A DNA stretch of 64,000 nt from Pleodorina starrii (taxonomy: Eukaryota; Chlorophyta; Chlorophyceae; Chlamydomonadales; Volvocaceae), in contig BRXU01000016.1 of assembly GCA_030267565.1 (NCBI GenBank), positions 64,501-128,500 of the forward strand. The letters run 5' to 3'. Shown piece by piece: positions 1 to 12,377 of this stretch (within the stretch, counting starts at the first letter, position 1; each line of letters begins with the position of its first letter). The position numbers and the translations under genes are program-made. The notes under the pieces are model-generated. The model did no database searches. It was given only the letters and a program-made list of their open reading frames with translations, and was not told the DNA's origin.

Positions 1-1285
1 AGAAGAGTGTGTGTATGACAGCGCTGTACACAATGCCATGCGCGGCGCGCGTGGCGGGGTGCGCTGGAGTAGTGCCACTGGCTGCTTCACGGTCCATTGG
101 ATATCTCATCGTTGTCGTTGGCTTGGTTTGAATTTACAAGCAAGCAGCTTATCTCTCGGTTTTCAGGTCGGATCCCCGGTTGGCTGTGCTCGGGCGGGGA
201 TGGATGTATGCCGTCTCAGCGGATGATACTGTTGGAAAGCAAGCATGTTGCCGTGAATCGGCCCTGTTGTCGATCGAATTTTGTTCTTTTGTGCTGGAGG
301 GTTTGGCGATCGAGGGACCCGAAACGGCTGGCGTGGGACGTTGGCTTGTTTGGGGCCAGCGACGGGCGGGGGGGCTGTGAGCGTTGTTTGCCAGGGCTTG
401 GCTCCATTGGCCGGGGGCCCCTGCACGCAATGCCGTGTTGCGGCGGTTGGCGAAATTTCCCTAAAAACACGGTAACATGGTCGGTCGGGCCATCAGATGT
501 TGCGATTATGCGGCCTTTCTGATGGCACTGTAAATAATGAGAAGCCTGGACTGCTCCATAGCTCAACGGCCACGATCGGTAGGTAGGTAAAGCTACCGTA
601 ATCCATTTCAAGTAATTCGCGGTGACCGACATGCGTCCGCCTTTTTCGCGGGCCTGCGAATCGCGAAACGGGATGTGTGGATTCAGAGGCAGACCATCCA
701 GTCGAGGACCATCATCAGGTGCCGCAGGCGGTGTACACGAGAGCTGAACCGCAGCAGCGTACGCACGAAGAGGCGCTATAGGAAGAACCTTGAAGCCGCG
801 CGAGCGAGCGCTGGGGTGTGATGCTTTTTTCAGAAAGGAAGCCACGCCGAGCGTTTCAACGAGGTTCAAAGAGGTTGCCTGCTGGATCAGCTACTGGTTG
901 CGAGGGTGTGTGTGCTTGGAAAGGTGGCTGGGGCGATTTTGGCCCGGCCCGCCCGGGGACATGGCCCAGTGACCCGCGGGTCGCTGACTTGCGGATTCCA
1001 TGCATGCGCCTGTACGTCGGTCGTTTGTCTGCCGGATGGATGACGCAGACAAAAGGAATATTACTCCTCCTTGCCTTTTCCATATCCTCCCCTCACACGT
1101 CAAGCTTCAGAGAGAGAGTAAATAGAGTACATGAACCAGTAAAATATAACAGAAACGAGGTGCTGCAAAAAAATCCAGCGCGATCGAGGAAAAAGTCCTG
1201 TAGAGCGGATTAGAGGAGCTCCGGACCTAGGACGCTTCCCCCTTCCGTTTATATTTTCAGCAATCAAACTACGCGAAAGCCGGCC
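1..1285. other. Upstream flank with no recognisable gene
   Basis: I find no family, splice-consistent exon chain or RNA gene here. Several open frames of 60-217 codons exist on both strands, but none shows recognisable domains and they overlap one another, as expected in GC-rich DNA. The last 80 bases before position 1286 are locally AT-richer and are the natural place for the promoter of the first membrane-protein gene, but no clear TATA element is visible. Confidence 0.4.
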
Positions 1286-4200
1286 ATGAGCGCGGCCGCA
1301 GCTGACGCGGGCCCGCGGCAACAGCTTGCCTCGAGCAAAGGCGCGTTGGGCAGCGCGCGGCCAGCAGGCCCGCCGGCGCCGATGGATTACAACGTCTGGT
1401 TCGCGCACCGGGCCTACAAAACGGACCTGCTCCTGGTCTCAATCGAGCTGCTCCTGAGCAGTGTCATCATCGTCGGGAAACGGCGGCAGCGGTGGCGGCG
1501 GCGGATGCACTTCTGAAGCTTCCGTAGCACCGTCTGGGCGCGGATCCGTTGGCGGCGAGCCGTTTGTCTATGGCCACGCACCGCCATCCAGCGGCGGCGC
1601 ACCCGGGCCCGCGGGCCGTGGCCACATGCCAGAAGCTGGAGGGGCACCGATGGCTCCGAAACCACCGACTGAGATCAGGACGACGACGCAGGACAGCAGC
1701 CTGGCGGCGGCGGCGACGGAGGCGGCAGCCGCCGCCGACTTGCCCTCCCAGCCGCGGGCCGTCGGAAGCCCGCTGTACCGCTCCGCGTACGGCAGTGGCC
1801 GCACCGCCGTGTTCAGCATCAAGACCCCGCTCCCGCCGGGTTGCGAGTTTGCCGCCATGGCAGCGCGGCTGCAGGCAGTTGCCGCGGCCACCATGAACGC
1901 TCGGATCGCCGCCGCCGCCGCCGCCGCCGTAGGCGGGCCCAAACCTGCAGGACCGCCGACGCCGCCGCTGCCACAAGAGCAGCTGCAGCAGCAGGGGCAA
2001 CTGTGCGGCAGTAACGACGGGTCGTCAAGGCCAGCAGCCGCCGACCTGTCGTGCGAAGACCGGCATAAGGCGGCGGCGCCGCCGCCGCAGCCCAGGCAAC
2101 GGGATTTGTGCCGCCTGGTGTCGATGGCTTGCGTGGAGGGCTGCGTGAAGACGCTGGTGGTGGTTCACTTGATTGGGCCGCCGCCGCCGCCGCCGCCGCC
2201 GTCGCCCGCAGGCGGCAGCGGCAGCGGAAGGGGCGATATCGGTGACGTCATCCGCTCGTACCTCATACAGCTGGGGCCGACGGCGTCGACGGCGTCGTAC
2301 GTCGCGGCGTACGAGTCTGCACTGCGGAACATCCTGCACGAGCTGCAGTACGACGGCGGCGGCGGTGGCGGCAGCGGCGACGATGACCAGCCGCATCGCG
2401 TCGCCGCCGTCGTCGCCAGCGGCGGCGGTGTGCACCGCGCGGCCGGGCGGGTCCCCTCCGACGTCCTGATGTGGCCGCCGGTGCTGTGTCGCCTGGAGAG
2501 ACCGCACGTGACCGACACATCCGCCAGACCCGCCGCCGCCAGCCCTGTCGCCCCCGCCGCCGCCGCCGCCTCCGCCTCCGTCACCGCTGCTCCCGGCAGC
2601 TCCCGGCAACGATCTCGCCAGGAGGGCCCTTCGGAGCCGCCACCATCAGGCAGAAGTGCAAGTGGCTACGGTAACGATTCGGTGCTGGTGCTGCTGCCGG
2701 TGCGGGCGCTGCCGGCCGGGGTGCTGGGCACCGTGCGCTGCGTGGTGGTGGGACCCGTGGGTCGGTGGCAGCAGCAACACCAGGAGGTGTACCTGGATGA
2801 AGAGATGGAGGCGGAGGAGTTGTTTCCGGCGGTGGTGGTGGAGAACGGTCAGCAGCAGGATTCGGAGGGAGATGACGAAAGCGGGACCGCCGAGTACCGG
2901 GTCGTGAGGTGGGTGGCGTTGAGGGGGTTTTGCTGTGAGGCTCATGGGTCTGAGTTTGCGGAGCAATGGGCCGGGGAAAGACGGGAATCGATAAATCTCG
3001 ATGCTCGCCGGTGTGATACAATAATTTCAATGTTTAAATGTTGTTGCACCGTGCGTACGGCGAACGTGAGTTGAAGGCATGACAGCCCGTTATCTCTACG
3101 CAGCTCGCACCATAAGGTTATTAGTATATCTGCGTTTAACTTGCGGGTGGCCGTGTGCGTTGCGTGTTGCCTTCTCGCGCCGCAGGGTTCGGCTGCCGCC
3201 CGCTGCCCTGGTCGCGTCCGGGGCCCTGTCGCTGCACCTCCTGCCGCCCCGGGCGACAGCGGCCGATAGCAGCGGCCTGCAGCCACCGGATGCCGCTTCT
3301 CCCTCTCCGCCTTCTAACGCGATTACTTCGGCGGAAGCGGCCGCAGCATCGGTCGTCGTGCCGGACGGAGCTGCCTCCCCCACCCCCGCCCCTGCCAGCA
3401 GCAGCAGTTGGGCACTCCTGGCCACCATGCCGCTGCTGGTGCTGCCCGCCGCCGCCGCCGAGGAGGTACGACAGCTGTATGTCAGAAATGTGTTTGGGGG
3501 CGGCGAACCCGTCCTCGACGCCCTCGACCAACTGCTGCTGTCAGCGAGTGCAGCCGACGGCGGCCCCAGCCGCGCCGCCGCCGCCGCCGGCGCGGGATCC
3601 AGATCCGGATCTACGGGATTCAGCAGCTACTACGACTCGCAGCTGGTGATGACGGCCCTCCCTCGAGCCGCGGAAGCTCAGCACGTCAGCGGCCTCCTCA
3701 GCCTGGCGTACGACATCGATTCGGTGCTGGACGAGCAGCGCGGCCGAATCGGCGAGGAGCCGTTGCCTCCTCAACGTCACTACCCACACCACCCACACAC
3801 CGACCCACGGGTCATCAGCAGCGTCCTGAGCTTCCTGGAGGAACACGGCATGACGGCGTGTCTGGACGAGTGCCGGGGCGCGATGGGGCACGTCGCCGGG
3901 CCGGAGCTTCTAGAAGGTATCCAACGGCAGGCGGCGACGGCCGCCGTCACGTCGTCAGCACCGCCTGTGTTGGGCAGCCGCCTTGAGGCAGCTGCAGCTG
4001 CGGGCGCGCCGACCGCCGAACTCGCCCCCGCCAGCTGCGCTGCAGCCGTCGATGGCGGCGGTGGCGGGGGCGGCGACGGCAGCGGCGGCGGCGGTAATGG
4101 CGGCAGGGCCCCCGGCGGCGACGAGGACAATCGCTCTACGGCGGCGGGTGGCCTTCCACAGGCCCCGGCCCGCACCGCCGCCGCTTCGTCCGTTGAGATG

Positions 4201-5738
4201 GGCGATGAAGCCGCCAGCTGCGCTGCGGGTGATGCCGCTGCCGCTAAGGAGTCCTGCGGAGACGGCAGAGGCGGCGGCGGCGGCGGTGGGAGCCGTAGCG
4301 GCGGCGGTGCGTTGTCGTTGGCGGCGACGCCGGCCGCCGCCGTCAGCAGTGGTCGCGGGTTGCTCCGCTCCCTGCTGTTCGGCTTCTCTTCCCCTCCGGG
4401 TCTGGAGGCGGCCTACCAGGACTTCAAGGCGGCGCAGTGCGGTCACCTGGACAGGGCAGCGCTGTGTGTGGCCGCTGCGCTGCGCATCTCCTCCGCATTG
4501 CGCTCGGTTGGCGGCAGCGGCGGCGGTCAGCTGCTGTCGCAGATGCCGTACATTTTTGCGAGTGTGATGTCGCTGCTGCTCTCCCTCTCCATGGCGTCAG
4601 GGAACGGAAGGTAGGTACGGAAATCGAATGAAGCACGGCACGGTTATTACGGTTAGTACGGCTGTGCTTGCCCGCAGCGCCCTCGGCAGGACGACCGTGC
4701 GTGTAAACTGACGAAACTCACGCAACCCAGTATAAATGCCCTCGTCTGCTGCCTGCTCCATCTCGCGCCCTATTTGTAAAACACATGTAGGCACCGCAAC
4801 CGGCTGCTGCTGCTGCGAGCCCTTCTGGACAATGTTGCCCTGGCCATCGTTCTGATGCCGGGCCCCTGGGGCAACAGCTCGCTGCTGCCGCTTCCCGAGG
4901 TGTGGCTGCCGTTTGCGTGCCGCCGTCACGGCCTGTGGCTCTACCGCGGCGTGTGGGACCCGCTTACTCTGCAGGTGCGTGAGCGGCGGGGTATGCAAGT
5001 AGTGGGCAGCTAGGCGGGATGCATGTATCAGTATTGATTCTGATGAGGCACGTCGTCGGGTGGTGCCGTGGTGAGAGGTGGGGAGGTGCGGCGGCGTTCC
5101 GTCGATTCTGGGAGAGCTGTGATCGAAGCTCGAAGAGCGATCGAGCGATCGAGCGAAGGCGGGCGAACCGGACAAACACATGGAGGGTGAACGCGTGCAC
5201 ACACACACAGTCACACACACGCATGTATGTGAACACGCACGTCCATAGGATGGTGTTCCTCTGTCGGTTTATCTGACGCTCCAATGTAACGTGTACATAT
5301 CCGTGTGTGTGTGTGTGTGTATGTATGCATGTGCGTGCCCAACGCTCGGCTCGCTGCTGCGTGCAGTTGTCGCCCCCCTTCACCCTTTGGACGTTTCTCA
5401 TCTCGACAGCGCCGATCACCCAGCTGATGCGTCACTGCTACGGCGGACGTTGGGCCCCGGCGCTGCGCTTCGTGGCCTTCAAGAAGACCTCCCAGCTGCT
5501 CATCTCGGCCGCCACCGACCTCCGCACCCGTCGGAAGTTCCTCCGGGAGTGGCATCAGGGGCAGCAGCAGCAGCAGCAGCAGCAGGCAGTGGGGTCGTCA
5601 CAGTACCTACAGCACCAGCAGCAGAAGGGCCGGACGACGGCTTCATCGGGTCTTGCGGAATACGGAGGCGCCGGCGCCGGCGCGGGCGCGGGCGGCCGGG
5701 ACTCAGCCAGCAGCAGCTGCGGCGGCGAGTACCGGTAG
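1286..5738 (+). CDS. Membrane-protein family gene A, internally deleted paralogue
   Basis: Function is unknown. This is the first of a local family of multi-pass membrane proteins. Exon 1 starts at ATG 1286 and keeps the family signature WFAHRAYKTDLLL, but the rest of exon 1, intron 1 and the first part of exon 2 (two membrane segments in gene B) are missing. The sequence passes from the exon 1 block directly into the Gly/Ser-rich middle of exon 2. A 67-nt GT-AG intron (1461..1527) would restore the frame. Remaining exons are well supported: about 1528..2908, 3186..4610, 4791..4974 and 5367..5738, with the same junction phases (2, 2, 0) as genes B and C. Conserved blocks include YRSAYGSGRTAVFSIK, SMACVEGCVKTLVV, YLDEEMEAEELFPAVVVENG, LPLLVLPAAAAEEVRQLY, DPRVISSVLSFLEEHGMTAC and EAAYQDFKAAQCGHLDRAAL. 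The model gives about 1178 residues. It may be expressed in shortened form or be a decaying copy. Confidence 0.6.
5303..5320. repeat. (GT)n microsatellite in gene A intron 4
   Basis: Nine GT units lie in the last intron of gene A. The equivalent tract in the downstream duplicate is one GT unit longer, which accounts for a 2-bp offset change between the two duplication units. Confidence 0.9.
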
Positions 5739-6796
5739 CTAGCTAGAGATGAGAGGTCCGTCGAAGTGATAGTGTCGATTCGTTGTTAGTTGCAGTAGTG
5801 GTGATGATTGTTGCAGTGGCTGCTGGGCTCCTGATGATGAATGAAAACTGGAAGAGTAGCTAGAGCCAACGTACGGGTTAGCTAACCAGCTGTTGATTGG
5901 GCCTTGCTTGCTTGGCTGGTAGATAGGTGCACTGTTGCGATTTGTTGCTTTGAAGTCTAGGCCAGGATGGACGGATGGCTGGTATGGTATGGGATGGGAT
6001 GGGATGGGATGGATAGACCTACCTTTTGCTTATGTGCGTGCATGCTTGCCTTGCTTGCGTACACACGCCACATACAGGGACGGAGTAGATAGTCAATCGT
6101 CGATGACAATTTATTTTCGCCGACGACATCTAGATATCCGTCTGCCCAAGAAGTGGAATGCATGGGAAACTAACGGGATAAGGGCAATACAGGTAAGCGA
6201 GATTCGCGGGAAGGAGAAATAAAGTGCATGAAGGACCCACGCCGAAAAACAAAAGAGCTCGTCGAGAGCGTAAATCAATGCTTTCGATCAGAGCGGAACA
6301 GGTTAATGGAACAGGTCCGCTCTGATTTTATGGAACAGGTTAATAAGTTAATAAGATTGAATTATGTGCGTGTGGTTGACAAACATGACGTAAGAGCGCT
6401 TGCCTGAACCTTGCTTCGCCGCCGTCGATCGGGCGGGAGGCTGCTGGACGGACCAACCCACCACTACTGCACCGCGCGCAAGGTTGCCTCCTGTATTGGC
6501 TGCATTCAAGATTTATTTTCCTGATTTTAACCTAATTCAAAACCTCGCCTACTTCTATTTGCCGTCTTTCCGTGAGTCACCTATCTACCGCCGTATATAT
6601 CTTTCTGAATCGCGTCGGGCGTGTCGTCTGCCTGAATCATCACCGACCTACCGCCGTATCGTTCTGAATCGCTTGCGTGACGAACCCTGATTTATGATGA
6701 TGCCATGATGATAATAAGAAGGTTTGGCCATAATTTCGCATAGCCGGCTTTATTTGTTGAAGTCGTTTCGCGGCGCTCAAAATCTGACTTCATTCT
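5739..6796. other. Spacer between genes A and B
   Basis: No coding exon is supported here. The spacer holds a GGATG-type simple repeat around 5985-6010, a hairpin at 6287-6326, and two near-direct repeats at about 6585-6615 and 6640-6675 sharing CTACCGCCGTAT and TCTGAATCGC. The whole spacer recurs at about 16467-17524 in the second duplication unit. It presumably includes the 3' end of gene A and the promoter of gene B. Confidence 0.6.
6287..6326. repeat. Inverted repeat (hairpin) in the A-B spacer
   Basis: Arms ATCAGAGCGGA (6287-6297) and TCCGCTCTGAT (6316-6326) are perfect complements of 11 bp around an 18-nt loop. The loop and flank contain three copies of GGAACAGGT or a close variant. 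An identical copy lies in the second duplication unit at about 17015-17054. It could be a small transposon footprint or a transcript hairpin; the sequence does not decide. Confidence 0.75.
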
Positions 6797-9700
6797 ATGG
6801 CCGACAACGCGTCCCATCATGAGCCGCGACGGCCAGTCGCAAGCAGCCGCGCGCCGAGCCGGCCGCTGCCTTTCCGCCGCTGGCTCGCGCGCCGCGCCTA
6901 CAAAGCCGACCTCGTCTTTCTCTTTGCAGAGCTCATCGCAATTAACGCGCCCTACACCATAAAGCAATGTTACACGATCATGTGCGTCCCGGCTGCCGGC
7001 TGCGCCCTGGGCCGGGCCTTTCTGGACCTGCAGCAGCCGCCTTTCGACCCGACGGCTCGCCGCGCGGACGCGCTCCTGGCCGGATTCCCCTGCGGAGAAA
7101 GCTACATCAACCAGCTGCTCTACACGCTTCGCACCGGCGCGGTCCTCGATCCCCGGCTGCGACTGCGACTTTGCGACTTTGGAAACGCGGCCCACGTGCT
7201 CCCACAGCTGCTGACCCTCGCCCTCGCGATCGCAGCACCGTCGCTCTACGTGCGGTGCCGACATTTCTTCTTCATCGCCATCAGCGCGGCAAGCCTGCTG
7301 GGCGCCTATGGCGCGATTGCCTTCGCGCCCGACAGCTTACTCCTGTACGGTGCCGCGGGCGGGTTCAGCCGCGAGAAGCGGCGAGTCTCCGCAGCGTACT
7401 TCAGTTGGAAGATCACTGGCGTGCTTCAGGTAGGTACATACTTCTGCATACATTTCTGCAAAAATCATGAAGTTATATATGGAGAGATGTTTAGGGTAGG
7501 CGCCAAGGGATCGATCAATCTACCCTTCCGTTCCACCGCTGCGGTCTCATCAACGTGCATCAACTAACCCACCACGCACCCCGCCCTTCTGTGACACGCC
7601 CATGTCCCACTTTCCCGTCGCCCCTGCTGCCCCCGTATCCCCTGCCCCGCATGTCAGCTTCCCTCCTCGCTACAGCTCTACGTGGGCCCCGTGCTGTGGC
7701 TGCTCTTCCTGGCAGCAATGGTCGCGGTTGACCGCCGAATGGTGCTGACGGCGCCGACGACGCCGCCCGGTGCCGTTCCGCCGTCTCCGCCGCCTCAGCA
7801 CCTGTGGGTGGGACACGCCGCAGTGCTCCTCTCCGCACTTGCCGTACTGCCGTACCTGGTGGCGCTGGCCTGGGAGCGCGTGTGGCTGATGCCGCAGTAC
7901 CGCGCCTACCTGCGCAGCTGCAGCAGCCGGGGGGCCGCCGCCGCCGGCGGCGGCGGCGGCACCGGCGCCAGCAGCGGCGACGGCGGGAGCAGCGCTGATG
8001 ACTGCAGCGGCCGGGGCCGGCTCTATCTGGAGACCACCTCGCCGTCGTCTTCGTCCTCCGGGTCCCCAGCGGGTCCGATGGCGGCGGCGGAAGCCACGGC
8101 GGCGGCCCAACAGCACCACCAGCACCAACAGCACCAGCAGCACCAACAGCAGGAACCCGCTTCTTGCCGGAAGGGGACGGCGCCGCCGGCGCCGGCGGCG
8201 CCGGCGGCCACCAACCTGCCACGGCCCTGCGACTTGATGTTGTACCGCTCCGCGCGCGGAGGCTGCCGTACAGTCGTGTTCAGCATCAAGGCACCGCTGC
8301 CGCCGGGCTGCAGCTTTGACATCGCGGCGGCGAGGCTGTCCGCCGCGGCGGCGGCCAAGCTGCGCGCCGCCTGCTGGAGCACGGACGATGTCGGTCATCA
8401 TCAAGACCAGCTGCGGCTTGGCCGTGCAAGGGAGGAAGGCGGCGGCGGCGGTATCGGTTGGCCGCAGGCAGCCGCCAGCGGCAGTGCAGCCACAAAGGAC
8501 AACGGGCCGGCGGGCGGCGGGCGGGCGCCGCCGCCGCCGTCGTCGCCACGGCGCAAGCCGCAGTTGCTGTCGATGGCTTGCATTGAGGGTTGTGTGCACC
8601 TGTTGGTGGTGCTGAGGGCGGCGGTGGGCGAAGTACCTGCCGCCGCCAACGAGGGTCGTGGGGTCGTCGCCGACGTCGACGTCGACGCGCACAGCGACCG
8701 CATCCGCACTCGACACGTCCGGCTGCTGGTGGGTGGCTCAGCGGCAGATGGGGCGGCGGCACCGGGCGGGCGGGGCGCCGTCGTCGACGACATCGCCGCC
8801 GCCTTCGAAGCCGCGCTGGCGGGCCTCCTGTACGAGCTAGAGTACGACAGTCATGACGACAGCGATGACAGGCAGCAGCGCAGCGAGGTGGCGCAGGGCG
8901 CCGGCGGTGCCGCCGCCCTGCCGCCGCCGCCGCCGCTGCTTTGGCCGCCAGTGCTTCGCCGTCTGCAGCCCGCCGCTGGGGCCGCCGCAACCCCTCCACT
9001 GCTGCTGCAGCCTTCGGCTGGTGATGGCGACGGCGCCGCTGGCGGCACAGTGCTGGTGCTGCTGCCGGCGCAGTCGCTGCCGCAGCGCGGGCCGACTGCG
9101 AGCGCCGCGGTGCGCTGCGTGGTGGTGGGACCCGTGGGTCGGTGGCAGCAGCAGCAGCAGCAGCAGCAGGTGTACCTGGATGAAGAGATGCAGGCGGAGG
9201 AGCTGTTTCCGGCGGTGGTGGTGGAGAACGGTCAGCAGCAGCAGCAGGAGCAGGAAGGCGGCGGTGGGAGTGCGACCGAGTACCGGGCCGTGAGGTGGGT
9301 TAGCGAAGGAAGGAAATGGTGGTCACGCACATGAGGCGCAATGATAGCCGCGTTTAAGGCGTTGGGTTAGGAGTGAGAACCCACACCCCGATCGGTGTGT
9401 TACCGCATAGTTGCTTTGGGTGCGAGCATGACCATTGCCCAAATAACATTTATTGTTGATCGGCCGCTTACTTGCCACACCGCAGGATTCGGCTGCCGAC
9501 CGCTGCCCTGGTCGCGTCCGGGGTCCTGTCGCTGCACCTCCTGCCACCCCGGGCCGTGGCTGCTGATACCTGCCCGCAGCCAACAACTGACAACTCGTCG
9601 GCACTGCCGCCGCCACTACTATCCGAGCACTCGGAGCCCGCCGCCGCCACCGCCGGCGCCGCCACCGCCGTTGCTGCTGCGGCGGTGGCCTCAACGGCGG

Positions 9701-12377
9701 CTGCTGCCAACACCGATGCCGCCGCCGCCGCCAGCAGCAGCAGCAGCTGCCGTCCTCTGGCCACCCTGCCGCTGCTGGTGCTGCCCGACGCCGCAGCCGA
9801 GGAGGTACGACAGCTGTACGGCAGTAGCGTCTTTGCCCCCGGCGGTGGAGCTGGCATCATCGACGCGCTTGACGGCCTGCTGCTGCTTTCCCCGTCAGAC
9901 ACGTCCCCCGCCGCCGCCGCTGCCGCCGGGCCCAGCAGCCACGCTCTCAGCAGCGGCAGCAGCAGCTCTGTTGCGAGCTCTGCTGAAAGGGCCGTCGTCG
10001 CCGCAATCGCCCCACTGCAGCTGGCGGCCGCGGCGGCGGCGGCTCAGCACCACAGCGGGCTCCTCAGTCTAGCGTACGACATCGGTAGCGTGTTGGGTAT
10101 GAAGTACGGCAGCGAAGACACGGAGCCGCGGCGGCTGGAAGCTCCGTCGTCGTCCAGCGGCGGAGGCGAGCCGCCAGCCGCGGCTGCTGTGGTCGCGGCA
10201 GATCCACTACTACTGGGCGGCGGCGGCGGCGGAACCGACCCACGGGTCATCAGCAGCGTCCTGAGCTTCCTGGAGGAGCACGGGATGACGGCGTGCCTAG
10301 CGGAGTGCCGGAGCGCGGTGGGGCACGTCGCCGACGATGTGTCCGTGGCGTGCAGCAGCAGCGGAGCCGATGCCTCACGTTGCGATGGCGGCAGCGGCGG
10401 CGGCGGCAGCAGCCTGGCATCCGCCCTTGCGGATCCGCCGCCACTGGCGGCACGGGTAGTTGCGCCGGCGGCGGGTGCCGCAGAACCCCAGCTCGCCGCC
10501 ACTGGCGCAGCTGCTGCAGATGCTAGGAGCGGCGGGAGCAGCTCGGGCGTCAAAGAAGTCGCCCCGACGAAAGTTGGAAGCAGCGCCGCCGCCGCCGCCG
10601 CCGCCGCGGCCGCCGCCGCCGCCGGCGGCGGTGACGGAGAAGGTGACCCGGCGGGTCGTTCACTCCCGGCTGCGGGCAGCAGCTGGCGGCAGTCCTGGCC
10701 CAGCGTCCTGCTTCTGGGCTTCTGGTCCCCGGCTCTGGAGGCGGCCTACCAGGACTTCAAGGCGGCGCAGTGCGAGCAGCTGGACAGGGCAGCGCTGGCG
10801 TTGGCGGTAGCACTGCGCGCTGGTGCCTTGTGGCGGACGTACACCGCCCTGCGGCGGCCCTCTAGCGGCGGCTACGGCGGCGGCGGCGGCGGTGGTGGTG
10901 GTGGTGACAGCGACGGCCAGCAACAGCAGCAGAACTTGCAGCTGTTGTCTCTGTGGCTGTACTTCGTCGCAAGCTTGCTGCCGCTGCTGCTGACCTTCTT
11001 GACCGCCGTACACGTCAGGTACGTATGTACGGCAAGCACGGGTACCGTGTACGGCATCTATCATCACAAGTTATGCCACGGGCCTGCCCATCCAACGAAT
11101 ATATTTTCCCACTTGACAGCAGCTTACTTACTTCGATGCATGCTGAATAATCTAAGTGACCGTAATCCACCTAACACGACAAATGAGGGCGAGCTTGTTT
11201 CGCACGTATGCCATACATGCGGGCCGCGCTCGATCGCTTTTTCATCCCTCCCTCTCTCCATCCATCCATTCAGCCATTCATTCGCCCATCCATTCACCCA
11301 TCCATTCGCCCATTTATTCACCCATCCATTCACCCATCCTGTAATTACCGTAGTCGCTAATAATACGTATGTGCTTTCACAAACCACTCTGCACGCCGCA
11401 TCGATCAATCGCACCCCTTGCTTCCCGCGCGCCCAAGCAACCGCAGGCACCGCAACCGGCTGCTGCTGCTGCGGGCGTTTCTGGACTCCTGCATCCTCTT
11501 GCTCACCCTGATCCCATTACCAGCAGTGGGGCCCCGGCGGGCCGCCGACTCGCTGCTTCCCGTGCCGGAGTTGTGGCTGACGGCGTGCCGCCGCCATGGC
11601 ATCTGGCTGTATCGCGGAGTGTTGGAGCCATGCATGCTGCAGGTATTTAGGGCGGGCGGACGGCCGCTAGATGGACTGAGGCGGGGCGGGAGCGAGCGCA
11701 GGCCGCCGGGCGCGCGGGGAGCGCGCGCGGGTGCGTGGGTAGATAGATGCTAGATAGGTACTAGATAGATGCTATAGATGCTAGATAGGTACTAGATAGA
11801 TACTTGATAGACAGGTGCACCGACGCACGGCGGTCCTGGATGGATGGATGAATGGGTTCACGAAGGCGGCGCGGAAGGAGGTGCTGAAATTGCTCGCTCG
11901 CTTGCGTGGGGCTGTTAAAAGTCGCTCCATCCACACATACATGTTGCGTGCGCGTCGTCAGGGCTTTAATACCCCGCCCGCGCGCGCGCACACACTCTAC
12001 GCCCACCCGCCCACATGCCCGCATCGCAGCTGTCGCCGCACCTAGCGATGTGGCCGGCGCTGGTTTCGGTGCTGCACCTCACGCTGCTGTTCGGCCGCTG
12101 CTACGGAGGCGGCGGCCGCGGACGGGGGTGGCCCACGACGGCGGCTCCGCTCCTCCTGGCGGTTGGCAACGCGGCGGCACAGCTGGCCATCGCCGCCGCG
12201 GTGGATCTACACAGCCGCCGAAGGTTCCTGCAGATGCGGTCGACGGCGGCAGCGGCGGCGGTGCTTGGCGGCAACACAGACAACAGGTCGTCCGTGCGAC
12301 TTGCGGCGGCAGCGGCCGCGCCGGCGGCAGCAGCAGCGGCAGGAGCATCGCGCTGCTGCGGCGGCCAAGATGAGTGA
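6797..12377 (+). CDS. Membrane-protein family gene B (complete, five exons)
   Basis: Function is unknown; this is the reference member of the local family. Exons are 6797..7429, 7676..9294, 9486..11018, 11447..11642 and 12030..12377, giving 1442 residues, with every junction GT-AG and in frame. The ATG at 6797 opens the only long frame reaching the RRWLARRAYKADLVFLFAEL signature. Hydrophobic segments lie at residues about 37-66, 131-152, 157-178, 212-230 (YVGPVLWLLFLAAMVAV) and 256-276, then near the end of exon 3 (LWLYFVASLLPLLLTFL), in exon 4 (LLLLRAFLDSCILLLTL) and twice in exon 5, so about 9-10 membrane passes. Between them lie soluble blocks separated by Ala/Gly/Ser/Gln runs: RTVVFSIKAPLPPGCSFD, SMACIEGCVHLLVVL, VLVLLPAQSLP, YLDEEMQAEELFPAVVVENG, DPRVISSVLSFLEEHGMTAC and EAAYQDFKAAQC. 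I recognise no known enzyme or transporter motif. Confidence 0.85.
9146..9169 (+). repeat. CAG run coding polyglutamine in gene B
   Basis: Eight CAG codons encode eight Gln just before the YLDEEM block. The duplicate gene B' has seven, so this tract has changed by exactly one codon since the duplication. Confidence 0.9.
11730..11815. repeat. GATA-rich imperfect repeat in gene B intron 4
   Basis: The intron between exons 4 and 5 contains an imperfect AGATAGATGCT/AGATAGGTACT repeat. A CCATTCACCCAT-type repeat lies in the preceding intron at about 11255-11340. Both recur unchanged in the second duplication unit. Confidence 0.8.

Noticed and set aside
97..869. Overlapping open frames of 141 (+) and 217 (-) codons at the window start
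   Set aside because: Neither has a known family, a plausible splice partner or a composition matching the window's genes; treated as noncoding flank.
7670..8716. 348-codon Arg-rich open frame on the minus strand (and its copy at 18398-19444)
   Set aside because: Shadow of gene B exon 2. GCC/GGC triplet runs keep all frames open, and no conserved blocks or splice partners exist on the minus strand.
11250..11345. CCATTCACCCATCCATTCGC-like direct repeats resembling a small array
   Set aside because: They are irregular, have no unique spacers of constant size, and lie in an intron of a eukaryotic gene. This is a simple repeat, not a CRISPR array.
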